From Blastocatellia bacterium (GTDB taxonomy: Bacteria > Acidobacteriota > Blastocatellia > HR10), in contig JANWYV010000004.1 in NCBI GenBank assembly GCA_025055075.1, positions 145,149 through 209,148 of the forward strand: a stretch of 64,000 bases of DNA, in the 5' to 3' direction. Of the stretch, positions 1 through 8,408 are shown piece by piece; position 1 is the stretch's first letter, and each line of letters starts with the position of its first letter. Under the pieces are notes generated by a model. It was given only the letters and a program-made list of their open reading frames with translations, was not told the DNA's origin and did not search any database. A program made the translations under genes and the position numbers.

Positions 1-1123
1 CGAATCCCCCTCCTTGATCTCCCATCAACAACACGATCCGATTTCGATGGGCGAGCACGACAGCGACATCCCGATATCCATCGGCATCGAAATGGCCGGC
101 CGCGAGCGCCGATGTGGACCCTCCCACGAACCATTTTCCTCTCTTGGAGAATCCCCCACGCGCCGTTCCGAGGAAGAGCTGCACGTTCCCAGTTCTGTCG
201 CTCAGCGCGATGTCGGCCCGTCCGTCCAAATCGAAATCCTCGAGCACGAGGTCCGTCGGCTCGGAATCCACTGAGAGGGACGTCGGCGTCAGAAACCCTG
301 TCGTCGTCCCATGGGCCCACACGACCCCTTGACGATGAGCGAGGACGAGATCCCCATGCCCGTCTCGATCGAGATCAGCGATCCGAAGAGCAATCGGATC
401 GGCCACTTCCCAGAGCGGGAGGAGGCCCGCGCGCTCGAAACGTCCGTCGCCGCGCCCGACTAGAAGAATCACTCGCGTCGGCGCGGCGAAGGCGAGGACG
501 ATGTCCATACGCCCATCGCCAGTGATGTCACCAACGGCGATAGCCTGCGCCGGTTCCTCCAGCATGACTTCCCGCCGATCGGCTACCCCTCCTCGTCCGT
601 CTCCGAGCAAAAGCGCCAAGAGTGGTGCTTCAGTGAACGCCACGACAATATCCGCGCGCCCGTCCTGCGTGACATCTGCCACGACGCCTTCGACGATCTC
701 TCCCGATCCGAGATCGAAGGTGAGGCCCGAGCAGAAGCGACCGTCCGCCCGCCGGGTTTTCACCGTCAGCGTGGCGTGTCCACCCTCGTCGCCGAAGAGC
801 AAAAGATCAGCCAGGCCGTCTCCATTGAAATCCTCGAACGCGAGCTTCTGCGGCCAGGCGCGACGCTCCCCATCAATCCACGCGGCCGCACTAAGAAGCC
901 CAGTCCCCGTGGAGCACTCCACACCCTGGGCGAAAATGGCTTCATCTCCGAGTACACGGAAATTCACCCGAGGCCGAGCGCGAGGATCAAGCCGCACGAG
1001 CGATGGGTTCGACGAACTCGAGGACGACACGACATCTGGTCCCATCCAGCTCCCCCGCGAGACGAACACCACAGCGACCCCAACGACGAACGCTCCGGCA
1101 GCGACAAACCGCAAGTGCCTCAT
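1..1123 (-). CDS. FG-GAP/VCBS repeat-containing secreted protein (3' part beyond window)
   Basis: The reverse strand is open from an ATG at 1123 to the left edge, giving at least 374 residues with no stop. The start is preceded by CAGGAGGAG at good spacing. The N-terminus (MRHLRFVAAGAFVVGVAVVF) looks like a signal peptide or membrane anchor. The rest is a series of units with Asp/Gly-rich turns such as DFNGDGLADLLLF, DVTQDGRADIVVAF, DITGDGRMDIVLAF, DLDRDGHGDLVLAH and DFDLDGRADIALSD. This is the calcium-binding FG-GAP/VCBS pattern of beta-propeller surface proteins. The C-terminus is missing, so attachment or enzymatic domains cannot be judged. No specific function is inferred. Confidence 0.85.
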   Translation of the reverse strand, partial: MRHLRFVAAGAFVVGVAVVFVSRGSWMGPDVVSSSSSSNPSLVRLDPRARPRVNFRVLGDEAIFAQGVECSTGTGLLSAAAWIDGERRAWPQKLAFEDFNGDGLADLLLFGDEGGHATLTVKTRRADGRFCSGLTFDLGSGEIVEGVVADVTQDGRADIVVAFTEAPLLALLLGDGRGGVADRREVMLEEPAQAIAVGDITGDGRMDIVLAFAAPTRVILLVGRGDGRFERAGLLPLWEVADPIALRIADLDRDGHGDLVLAHRQGVVWAHGTTTGFLTPTSLSVDSEPTDLVLEDFDLDGRADIALSDRTGNVQLFLGTARGGFSKRGKWFVGGSTSALAAGHFDADGYRDVAVVLAHRNRIVLLMGDQGGGF

Positions 1124-1432
1124 AGCTCCTCCTGTTCACAGTTCCCACGTAATCCCAAGGATCGCGCGGGACGCCAATGAGCTGAAACCGCTTCGACTTC
1201 TTCTCAGCCACGCCGCGTGTTCCTCCATCCCGTGAGTCGCACGGCGAGCGCTCTTCGCACGATGGGGCTATGGTATATCCGAGACCCAACTCTGTCAACG
1301 GCAGAGACGATGGCCTCCATACGCGCGGGGTCTCCCAATGTCGCCGAACTGCGCGACGGGCGGCTTTCCGTCTCACCGAGGAGCTGGTAAAATTGCCCCT
1401 TTCGATAATCCGAAAATCAAGGAGGAGGAGCG
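1124..1432. other. 309-nt divergent intergenic region
   Basis: Non-coding space between the leftward FG-GAP gene and rightward tpx. It contains one convincing leftward promoter (listed separately) and, just before tpx, the strong Shine-Dalgarno AAGGAGGAGGAG. No RNA gene or repeat was seen. A clear rightward promoter for tpx was not found. Confidence 0.6.
1270..1298 (-). promoter_or_regulatory. sigma-70-type promoter for the FG-GAP gene
   Basis: On the reverse strand a perfect TTGACA (1298-1293) is followed after 17 nt by TACCAT (1275-1270); TATACC at 15 nt is an alternative -10. It would give a 5' leader of about 140 nt before the start at 1123. Confidence 0.5.
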
Positions 1433-1954
1433 ATGACAATCGAACGACCCGGTGCCGTCACACTTCGAGGGAATCCGCTCACGCTCGTGGGACCGGAAAT
1501 CAAAGTCGGGGACAAGGCGCCTGACTTCACGGTCCTCACGACGGATCTCACCCCGTTCCAGTTCAGCTCGACGCGGGGGAAGGTGCGGATCATCAGCTCG
1601 GTGCCGTCGCTTGATACGCCCGTCTGCGATGCGCAGACCCGTCGCTTCAACGAAGAAGCGGCCAAATTGCCGGGCGTCGAGATCCTCACCATCAGTATGG
1701 ACTTGCCGTTCGCGCAGAAGCGATGGTGCGGCGCTGCCGGTATTGATCGCGTCGCGTGCTATTCCGATTATCGCGATGCGTCGTTCGGCCTCGCCTATGG
1801 GACGCTGATCAAGGAGTTGCGCCTGGATACGCGCGCTGTCTTCGTCGTAGACGCCGACGATACAGTGCGCTATGTCGAATACGTCCCGGAGATCGCCAAC
1901 CACCCCAATTACGAGGCCGTCCTAGAAGCGGCACGAAAGCTCATCGGAAGTTGA
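1433..1954 (+). CDS. tpx: thiol peroxidase (atypical 2-Cys peroxiredoxin)
   Basis: The 173-residue product matches Tpx in length and layout. It reduces hydroperoxides using a peroxidatic cysteine and thioredoxin-type electrons. The active-site segment SLDTPVCDAQTRRFN places the peroxidatic Cys at residue 65 with the upstream Pro and Thr. The resolving Cys typical of Tpx is Cys99 in KRWCGAAG. The N-terminal GNPLTLVGPEIKVGDKAPDF is the usual Tpx lead-in. The start is supported by AAGGAGGAGGAG upstream. The SpoIID-domain gene follows in the same direction after a gap of about 85 nt. Confidence 0.95.
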   Translation: MTIERPGAVTLRGNPLTLVGPEIKVGDKAPDFTVLTTDLTPFQFSSTRGKVRIISSVPSLDTPVCDAQTRRFNEEAAKLPGVEILTISMDLPFAQKRWCGAAGIDRVACYSDYRDASFGLAYGTLIKELRLDTRAVFVVDADDTVRYVEYVPEIANHPNYEAVLEAARKLIGS

Positions 1955-2040
1955 AGGGCCTCGTGGGCGAAGCCCGATCGTCGTTGTCGGCCTTTGGGCT
2001 TCGCCTCTCCCCAGGGGAACGCGCCGCCGCATCTTCAACG

Positions 2041-3447
2041 ATGATGCGCGCACCGATTTTCTCCTCTGAACCAACGATCTCGATCGGCCTTCTGACCGAC
2101 GTCGAGCAGGTCCGCTTCACGATCGCGGAAGAGTTCCGGACATCCGATGGGATGCCCATTCCTCCAGGTCGATATCGGGCAACCCCGCATCTTCATGCTT
2201 CCGGCATCGAACTCCGAGATGCTCAGGAACGCCTCGTGGGGATTGCGGCGACATTCTCCCTCATTCCGGTGGCCCCCAAGAAGGCGAAATTCATACTCGA
2301 GGACGTCCCAGTTGGAACGGGCTTCCATTGGGAGCAAAAGCAGTCGCAAAGCTACGCGGGAACCCTGATGATTCGCATCGCCCCTTCGGCTCCAGAAGCT
2401 CCCCCGCGGCTGATGGTCATCAATGAGATTCCCGCCGAGGCATACTTGGAGAGCGTCATCTCTTCGGAGATGAGCGCCCGCGCTCCCGTGGAATTCCTCA
2501 AGGCCCACGCCATCATCTCCCGAAGTTGGCTCCTGGCCAGTCTCGCGCATCGCGCCGATGAGGGGGAATCTCCCTCGCCGTCCTCCGAACGCGAACTCTC
2601 CAAGACGTCGGATCTGGAGATCCGACGGTGGACGAGTCGGACGGCCCATCGCGCCTTCGACGTTTGCGCCGATGACCATTGCCAACGGTATTATGGCCTT
2701 GCTCCTGTAACGAGCGATGTCGTCTCCGCTGCCGTCGCAGCGACGCGAGGACGAGTCCTGACCTTCAACGGGCACATCTGCGATGCTCGTTTCTCCAAAT
2801 GCTGCGGCGGAGCGACGGAAGCCTATCGAAGCGCGTGGGAAGATCGCGATGTCCCGTACTTGCAGGGAGGACGATTCGATGGGGTGGAATGGCCTGCGAG
2901 CTTCCCGCGCCCGCTTACCCTTGAAGCTCATGCCGTCGCATGGATCACGGGATTTCCTCCGGCATATTGTCACACAACGGATCCGCGCGTGCTCGAGGAC
3001 ATTCTCCCAGAGATTGATCGTCCGACGCGCGACTTCTTCCGATGGGAGCGCACGCTCGAACAAGAGGAGTTGCAGGCGTTGGTTGAGGCGCGGCTCGGAC
3101 TGGAGCTGGGCGCGATTCGACGCTTAGAGCCGCTGGAGCGCGGGGCCTCGAGCCGTATCGTGCGCCTGCGCATTGTCGGAGAACGAGGGAGCGTGATCGT
3201 GGGCAAGGAGCTGGAGATCCGGCGTGTGCTCTCGTGGACGCATCTTTACAGCTCCGCCTTCATCGTCCTCCCCGAAGAGGTGCGCCAAGGCATCCCTCGA
3301 CGTTTTCGGCTGCGCGGCGCCGGATGGGGACACGGCGTCGGCCTTTGCCAAATTGGAGCGGCTGTCATGGCGCGGCAAGGACGAACTCATTGGGAGATCT
3401 TGGCCCACTACTATGCCCCGGCTGAAATCGCGCTCGCGTACGAGTGA
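2041..3447 (+). CDS. SpoIID/LytB domain-containing protein
   Basis: A 468-residue protein whose central half shows the SpoIID fold seen in sporulation lytic transglycosylases and amidase enhancers: VINEIPAEAYLESVISSEM, AHAIISRSWLLAS, and GRVLTFNGHICDARFSKCCGGATE (the GG-T signature). The C-terminal GAGWGHGVGLCQIGAAVMA segment is also characteristic. In the family SpoIID cleaves denuded glycan; in non-sporulating diderms the role is usually assigned to cell-wall remodelling. ATG 2041 or 2044 is chosen because similarity begins at EPTISIGLLTD. The frame is open further upstream, with a GTG at 1963. No signal peptide is visible from either start, which is odd for a wall-active protein. Confidence 0.8.
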   Translation: MMRAPIFSSEPTISIGLLTDVEQVRFTIAEEFRTSDGMPIPPGRYRATPHLHASGIELRDAQERLVGIAATFSLIPVAPKKAKFILEDVPVGTGFHWEQKQSQSYAGTLMIRIAPSAPEAPPRLMVINEIPAEAYLESVISSEMSARAPVEFLKAHAIISRSWLLASLAHRADEGESPSPSSERELSKTSDLEIRRWTSRTAHRAFDVCADDHCQRYYGLAPVTSDVVSAAVAATRGRVLTFNGHICDARFSKCCGGATEAYRSAWEDRDVPYLQGGRFDGVEWPASFPRPLTLEAHAVAWITGFPPAYCHTTDPRVLEDILPEIDRPTRDFFRWERTLEQEELQALVEARLGLELGAIRRLEPLERGASSRIVRLRIVGERGSVIVGKELEIRRVLSWTHLYSSAFIVLPEEVRQGIPRRFRLRGAGWGHGVGLCQIGAAVMARQGRTHWEILAHYYAPAEIALAYE

Positions 3448-3451
3448 GCCG

Positions 3452-4396
3452 TTACGGCTCGCTCGTCGCCGCTTCTTCGAGGATGAGTCTTGCCCGATAG
3501 CCGTCCAACGTCGCACAAATACCGAAGGGCAGGACTTGATTCCGGTAATCGCTGTGACCCGAACGCACACCGAAGAGGATCGGGACGTTCAGATCGGCGA
3601 GGCGATCTTGGATGACGTCTACGATGGTGTAATCCTGATTCGGATGCTGCACGCACTCCGTCATCTCGCCGAAGACGAAGCCGCGCACGGCCCGAAGTTT
3701 CCCAGCATCTCGAAGCTGCGTGAGCATGCGATCGACCTGATAGGGCTTCGAGGCATAATCTTCGAGGAAGAGGATCGCATCAGTGGCGTCGAATTCGTAG
3801 GGCGTGCCGAGCGTGCTCACCAGAAGTGGCAAACATCCACCCGTCAGTCGGCCTGTCGCAATTCCGGGTGAGAGGACGGCAACGCCCGAGGTGTCAATCT
3901 CTCCGATTGGCTCTGCCCGCATGAGCGTGCGCCGCAATAAGTCTTCGTCATAGTGCTCCGGTCCATCGGCGAACTCCCGCGTGACCATCGGTCCGTGAAA
4001 GACGACCCATTGGAATCGCTGCTGAAAATAGACGAGCAGCGTCGTGATGTCGCTATACCCCATGAAGATCTTCGGATGCGCGCGCAATGCCTCCTCATCG
4101 AGATATGGCAAGAGACGAACCGAGCCGTATCCTCCGCGCGCGGCGAAAATCGCCCTCACCTCGGGATCGTTGAACATCGCCATCAACTCTTCGGCGCGCC
4201 TCCGATCGGAACCGGCCAGATACATCTCCCGCGCGAAGATCGAGGGCGAGAACTTGACGCGAAATCCGAGGCGCTCCAACTCGCGCGCGCCGGCCATGAG
4301 CCGCTCCGGTTTGATGTCGCTGGCGGGAGCGACGATCCCGATCACGTCGCCCGGACGCAAGGCCGGAGGTTTAATCACGTGCGCCCCCTTCGCCAT
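3452..4396 (-). CDS. ldcA: LD-carboxypeptidase (peptidase S66, murein tetrapeptide carboxypeptidase)
   Basis: The 314-residue product is a full-length S66 peptidase, which removes the terminal D-Ala from murein tetrapeptides during peptidoglycan recycling. The N-terminal PALRPGDVIGIVAPAS, the RGGYGSVRLLPYLD segment and the nucleophile motif GYSDIT (Ser115) are visible, followed by FLEDYASKPYQVDRML and GVRSGHSDYR carrying the likely catalytic Glu and His. Its 5' end overlaps the end of folC. A GTG at 4379 is preceded by AAGGGGG at 5 nt and gives MIKPPALRPGD, a more typical N-terminus, so the true start may be 4379. It is the last gene of the accD-folC-ldcA run and ends 4 nt from the convergent SpoIID gene. 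Confidence 0.92.
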   Translation of the reverse strand: MAKGAHVIKPPALRPGDVIGIVAPASDIKPERLMAGARELERLGFRVKFSPSIFAREMYLAGSDRRRAEELMAMFNDPEVRAIFAARGGYGSVRLLPYLDEEALRAHPKIFMGYSDITTLLVYFQQRFQWVVFHGPMVTREFADGPEHYDEDLLRRTLMRAEPIGEIDTSGVAVLSPGIATGRLTGGCLPLLVSTLGTPYEFDATDAILFLEDYASKPYQVDRMLTQLRDAGKLRAVRGFVFGEMTECVQHPNQDYTIVDVIQDRLADLNVPILFGVRSGHSDYRNQVLPFGICATLDGYRARLILEEAATSEP

Positions 4397-5708
4397 GGGA
4401 TCGCGCGAGCCATCTCTTCGCCTCGCCGACCAGATAGAGCGAACCGGTCACGCAGATCATTCCACTCGGAGGGGTCCGCTCCCGTGCCCGATCGAACGCC
4501 ACCTCCACAGGCTCCACAGCCTCTGTTGGCCGGCCGAGCTGACATCGCAGATCGGCCGTCTGTTCCAACAGCAGCTCCAAAGGCGCCGCCCGCTCGTCCG
4601 GAACGCGCGTCAGGATGAGGAGATCCGCCAAGGGAAACAGTGCGGCGGCCATCTCGGCGATTCGTTTATCGCGCATCGTCCCGAAGACGAGCGTGAGCGG
4701 TCGGCGTCCGAACTCCTCCAAATACGCACGCACGACTCGCGCCCCGGCCGTATTATGCGCTCCATCCAGGACCAGCAGAGGACTCGACGGACCGACGACC
4801 TCCAATCGCCCTGGCCATTCGACTACTTCGAGCCCACGGCCGATGGCGTCGTCGGGGATCGAATATCCCATGGTGCGCAAGACCTCCGCCGCGCGAATGG
4901 CCACAAGCGCATTCTCAATCTGATGCCGCCCACGCAAGCTGAGACGAACGCTCCGGCGCGCGCCCGAAGCCGAGCGATAAGCGAATGCGAATCGTCCGTC
5001 GGGCTCGCATTCGAGGATCTCCACTGCTTCCTCTGCCCAAATCGGCGTGACCTGACACTCTTGACATCGCGCGAGCAAAACTTCGCGAGCTTCCGGATGT
5101 TGCCGCGAGAGGACCACACGCGAGCCCGGCTTGATGATCATCGCCTTCTCTCGCGCGATGGAGGCGATCGTCGAGCCCAAGTATTGCTCGTGGTCAATAT
5201 CAATGCTTGTGACCAGCGAGAGGAATGGGGGGACAACGTTGGTCGCATCCAAACGTCCTCCAAGCCCAACTTCGAGGACTGCGATCTCAATTGCCTTCTC
5301 GCGAAAGTACTCGAAGCCAATGGCCGTGACGAACTCAAAATAAGTCGGGCGCGCTTCGATTTCTCCGCGCTGAAGAAGCTCCTCCGACACCGCGCGCACG
5401 CGCGTCGCAATGGCCGCGAATTCCTCGGGAGCGATCTCACGTCCGAGGACACGAATGCGTTCTTCGACGCGCACAAGATGGGGAGACGTGTAGAGCCCTG
5501 TTCGCAACCCAGCCTGTCGCAGAATGGCGTCCACCATGGCTGCCGTAGAGCCCTTTCCATTCGTCCCTGCAATGATGATTGAGGGATAGGCGGTGTGAGG
5601 GTCTCCAAGCTCGGCTAAGAGGCGACGAATCTTCTCCAACCCAAATCGGGCTCGCAGCGTCTCATGCCCGAGCCACTCTAGGTACGCGAGCGTCTCCCGG
5701 TAGTTCAC
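4371..5708 (-). CDS. folC: bifunctional folylpolyglutamate synthase/dihydrofolate synthase
   Basis: A 445-residue Mur-ligase-family enzyme that adds glutamate to dihydropteroate and folates in the cytoplasm. The ATP-binding loop AGTNGKGST lies at residues 47-55. Family segments follow: GLYTSPHLVRVEERI, VGLGGRLDATNVV, DIDHEQYLG and VLDGAHNTAG. The gene lies 17 nt after accD in the same direction, the accD-folC pairing seen in many bacteria. Whether both synthase activities are present cannot be read from sequence alone. Confidence 0.95.
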   Translation of the reverse strand: MNYRETLAYLEWLGHETLRARFGLEKIRRLLAELGDPHTAYPSIIIAGTNGKGSTAAMVDAILRQAGLRTGLYTSPHLVRVEERIRVLGREIAPEEFAAIATRVRAVSEELLQRGEIEARPTYFEFVTAIGFEYFREKAIEIAVLEVGLGGRLDATNVVPPFLSLVTSIDIDHEQYLGSTIASIAREKAMIIKPGSRVVLSRQHPEAREVLLARCQECQVTPIWAEEAVEILECEPDGRFAFAYRSASGARRSVRLSLRGRHQIENALVAIRAAEVLRTMGYSIPDDAIGRGLEVVEWPGRLEVVGPSSPLLVLDGAHNTAGARVVRAYLEEFGRRPLTLVFGTMRDKRIAEMAAALFPLADLLILTRVPDERAAPLELLLEQTADLRCQLGRPTEAVEPVEVAFDRARERTPPSGMICVTGSLYLVGEAKRWLARSHGEGGARD

Positions 5709-5725
5709 TGCGATTTCTCTCGCGT

Positions 5726-6613
5726 CTACTGCTCGGTGCTCACCGAAAGCTGCCGCTGATCGGGCATCATGAAGGCGAGCACTTTGATCAAGAACTCCCG
5801 CAGCTGTCGTCGGTCCACAACGGCGTCGAGCATTCCATGCTCCAAGAGGAACTCCGAGCGCTGAAATCCTTCGGGCAGTTTCTGCCGAATTGTTTGTTCG
5901 ATCACACGGGGTCCCGCGAATCCAATGAGCGCTCCCGGCTCGGCGATGTTTAAATCCCCCAGCATGGCGAAACTCGCAGTCACTCCTCCGGTCGTGGGAT
6001 CCGTCATCACCGAGATATACGGCACGCCCGCCTCATCCAGACGCGCGAGCGCTGCCGAGATTTTCGCCATCTGCATGAGGCTCAATATCCCTTCCATCAT
6101 ACGCGCCCCTCCTGAAGCCGAGACGATGATGAGCGCCGCACGCGTCTCCAAGGCCCGCTCGATGGCCCGCGTGACTTTCTCCCCCACGACCGAGCCCATG
6201 CTCCCCCCGATGAAGCCATACTCCATTGCCTGAATGACCGCCGGATATCCTCCGATCGTCCCCTCCCCCGTGAGGATCGCCTCCAGCACCCCAGTCGCTT
6301 TCTGCGCTGAGGCCAGACGATCCTTATAGCTCCGCAGATCGTAGAACTGCAGTGGATCGGCAGAAACCAGATAGGCATCCAGCTCGGTGTAGACCCCGCC
6401 ATCGAAAAGCAATGCCAGCCGTTGACGGGCCGAGATCTTGAAGTGATAGCCGCACCGGGGGCAGACCATCAGATTTTCCTCGACGTCCTTGCGATAAAGG
6501 ACCTCTCGACACCCCTCGCACTTGAGGAAGACCCCTTCGGTCTTCACTACCCCCGCGCGCTCGGCCGGTGGCTCCAGTCCTCCTCGTTTCCGACGAAACA
6601 GTGGCATAAGCAT
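5726..6613 (-). CDS. accD: acetyl-CoA carboxylase carboxyltransferase subunit beta
   Basis: The 295-residue product is the beta half of the carboxyltransferase that makes malonyl-CoA for fatty acid synthesis. It has the N-terminal zinc ribbon (CEGC at 32-35, CPRC at 51-54). The carboxyltransferase core follows, including [29 protein letters not shown] and [12 protein letters not shown]. Length and ending ([18 protein letters not shown]) are normal. GGAGGAGGG lies 13 nt upstream of ATG 6613; the internal ATG at residue 3 is an alternative start. accA was not seen in this window. Confidence 0.96.
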   Translation of the reverse strand: MLMPLFRRKRGGLEPPAERAGVVKTEGVFLKCEGCREVLYRKDVEENLMVCPRCGYHFKISARQRLALLFDGGVYTELDAYLVSADPLQFYDLRSYKDRLASAQKATGVLEAILTGEGTIGGYPAVIQAMEYGFIGGSMGSVVGEKVTRAIERALETRAALIIVSASGGARMMEGILSLMQMAKISAALARLDEAGVPYISVMTDPTTGGVTASFAMLGDLNIAEPGALIGFAGPRVIEQTIRQKLPEGFQRSEFLLEHGMLDAVVDRRQLREFLIKVLAFMMPDQRQLSVSTEQ

Positions 6614-6958
6614 GCGGAATTCTATGCCCTCCTCCCATAAAGCGTCAAACCTTGGCCGCGGGATTCAGGGACTCTCTAACGAGAGCTTCGCCGATCCATC
6701 CTGCCCCACTCAACGCGACGCGGAAGCCGCTCGTCTTCCAGAAGGCGCTCGGGACCTTTTGGCTCTCGACTAGCCCCAATGAAATTCCCCTCCCTCCAGA
6801 ATTCGCAAGCCCCCCGCTACTGAAGCGCGGGATTCAGGGAGTTTCAGCCATCACGCCAAGGCGGCGTCCTCAATCATCCCGGTCGTCCGCCTCGCCCCGA
6901 TATACCGAAGGACGCAAACGGGAGGAAAGATTCGCCTTTTAGCGAGAACTGCTCAGAC
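6614..6958. repeat. 345-nt intergenic region with a 15-bp direct repeat and hairpin
   Basis: No gene is supported here. The 15-mer CGCGGGATTCAGGGA occurs at 6657-6671 and again at 6826-6840. The second copy overlaps a short inverted repeat, CCCGC (6813-6817) with GCGGG (6827-6831). The pairing of a GC hairpin with a repeated end is reminiscent of the ends of IS200/IS605-type elements. No transposase is recognisable, so this could be a decayed element or a local repeat. The accD promoter presumably lies here but was not identified. Confidence 0.4.
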
Positions 6959-7216
6959 TCAGGAATGCCGTTGGGCGATGGCCGCCATCAGCTCAGAGTG
7001 GCGACGATCCATCTCACGAAGATAGGTGAGCAATTCCTCATGCCGCCGTTGCCCATCCTCGTAAATGGCCCGCGTCGTCTCGTGCACGGCCTGAATATCT
7101 TGGCGGATGGACTCGATGAGCGCCCGCGTGGCCCGCCCGTTGTAAAACACCCCGTAGATCGTCAACGCTAGCCCCAAGGCCGAAGCCATCACTCCCGCTA
7201 ACCCCACAAGCTCCAT
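6959..7216 (-). CDS. small membrane protein with coiled-coil tail
   Basis: An 85-residue protein not assigned to a family. One N-terminal hydrophobic helix (LVGLAGVMASALGLALTIYG) is followed by a charged, heptad-like helical segment (IESIRQDIQAVHETTRAIY and RRHEELLTYLREMDRRHSEL). It probably sits in the inner membrane with a cytoplasmic or periplasmic coiled coil. GGAGGT lies 12 nt upstream of ATG 7216. A GTG at 7228 directly abuts that Shine-Dalgarno and is unlikely to be used. Confidence 0.6.
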   Translation of the reverse strand: MELVGLAGVMASALGLALTIYGVFYNGRATRALIESIRQDIQAVHETTRAIYEDGQRRHEELLTYLREMDRRHSELMAAIAQRHS

Positions 7217-7322
7217 GGCTCGATCCACACCTCCGCCGCCATACTAAAAGGCGGTTCGCCCTGCCGTCAAGACGTCTGTCGGCCCCATGGGGCTCGATGC
7301 CCTCCGAAGCCTATTGCCCGGC

Positions 7323-8237
7323 TCACGACGTTTCTCGCTCTTGGGTTTGCGAAGGCGGAGAGGCGGTTCTCTCCAAGAGTTGTGTTGTCCCTTCGGACGC
7401 AGACGCTAGGGACGAAGGCTCTTCCAAGAGTTGTGTTGTCTCCTCAGTTACCGAAAAGGGCATCCCACTCGTTGGAAAGGCTGCTGCGGGAGGGACCTCG
7501 ATCGCGTGGGGCTCAAGTGGTTCTTCTTCCTCTCCGCGTCGGCCTAGGTTCCGCCGCAACTTGTAAACTCCCCAGAGTAAAGGCCCCCAGCCACTCGCCC
7601 CAGCGAGAATTCCCAGACCGGCCAAAAATCTCTCGAGCTTCACCGGAAGGTCAAAAGGAAGCGCCACCAGCCCCAAGGTCGTCACCGCTAAGCACGCGAT
7701 CCCCCAAAGGATCGCCCGATAGGCCGCTTGGTTCTCCGCTACAAGGCGAAGGACCTCCACCTCAGCCGGTTCTAAGGCTGTCAACGGCGCGCCGCATCGC
7801 CGACAAAATCGCGATCCCATGGGATTCTCCGAACCACATCTTCCGCAAAGAGGGGCATGCCTCCCTCGCAGGGCGATCGCAGCCACCGCTTCCGCTTCCC
7901 GCATGAGCACCGGCAGATCCCCCTTTGTGATCCATCCGAGTCCCGAGTGTTTGAGCAGATAGCTGAACGTCACCTGCGTGGTTTGTTCCCCTACGGACTT
8001 GAATCCCAACTGGAGCGATATCGGATACTTGAGGACATTCAAAGCGAAGTTCACGCCACCACGCCTTGCCTGAAGCGGATCCTCGCTCACGACATGGTAG
8101 CCCATTTTTTCAAGTGCCGTCGCGAGTCGGGGCCGCAGACTCTCGATCGTCCCCGGCAACACCACCTTCACGTCGCACTCGACCGAGTCAAAGCCAAACC
8201 GACTGCTGATCACCGTGGCCCTGAGCCTCAGATCCAC
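7323..8237 (-). CDS. zinc-ribbon membrane protein of unknown function
   Basis: A 304-residue protein. Residues 1-120 form a soluble alpha/beta-looking domain. It is followed by a zinc ribbon (CGRCGSENPMGSRFCRRCG), two hydrophobic helices (ILWGIACLAVTTLGLVALP and FLAGLGILAGASGWGPLLWG) and an acidic tail. The tail contains TTQLLE twice, encoded by an exact 18-bp direct repeat at 7372-7389 and 7423-7440. The GTG start follows GGAGGAAGCGCG. TTQL fits a possible phospho-Thr/FHA target (Thr with Leu at +3), but that is inference. No specific family was recognised. Confidence 0.65.
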   Translation of the reverse strand: MDLRLRATVISSRFGFDSVECDVKVVLPGTIESLRPRLATALEKMGYHVVSEDPLQARRGGVNFALNVLKYPISLQLGFKSVGEQTTQVTFSYLLKHSGLGWITKGDLPVLMREAEAVAAIALRGRHAPLCGRCGSENPMGSRFCRRCGAPLTALEPAEVEVLRLVAENQAAYRAILWGIACLAVTTLGLVALPFDLPVKLERFLAGLGILAGASGWGPLLWGVYKLRRNLGRRGEEEEPLEPHAIEVPPAAAFPTSGMPFSVTEETTQLLEEPSSLASASEGTTQLLERTASPPSQTQERETS

Positions 8238-8255
8238 CGCGCTTCCTCCGGCCGG

Positions 8256-8284
8256 ATTATCTCACAGGTCCAAATCTCGAACAA
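8256..8284 (-). promoter_or_regulatory. probable promoter of the zinc-ribbon gene
   Basis: On the reverse strand TTGTTC (8284-8279) is followed by a 17-nt spacer and GATAAT (8261-8256), about 20 nt before the GTG start at 8237. The same gap holds a 10-bp palindrome, TTAACGTTAA, at 8383-8392 in front of meaB. Confidence 0.4.
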
Positions 8285-8408
8285 GCCTCTTGAGGGCAGA
8301 GCGAAGAGCGAGAAGAGAGAGGCGCACCTCAGATCCGCGGCGCCCAGTAGGCGTCCGCCTTGACGTCGAAGCTGGAGAACGTTTAACGTTAAGTGTCTAC
8401 CAAGGGTC

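Noticed and set aside
501..1235. Long forward-strand reading frame of 244 codons
   Set aside because: It is the antisense shadow of the FG-GAP gene; its translation is Ser/Arg/Pro-rich without domain features, while the reverse strand shows repeated calcium-binding motifs.
987..1439. 150-codon reverse ORF upstream of the FG-GAP gene
   Set aside because: It overlaps the FG-GAP gene in another frame and covers the promoter region; composition is non-protein-like.
4044..5582. 512-codon forward ORF across ldcA and folC
   Set aside because: It is antisense to folC and ldcA, both with intact catalytic motifs; no domain is visible in the forward frame.
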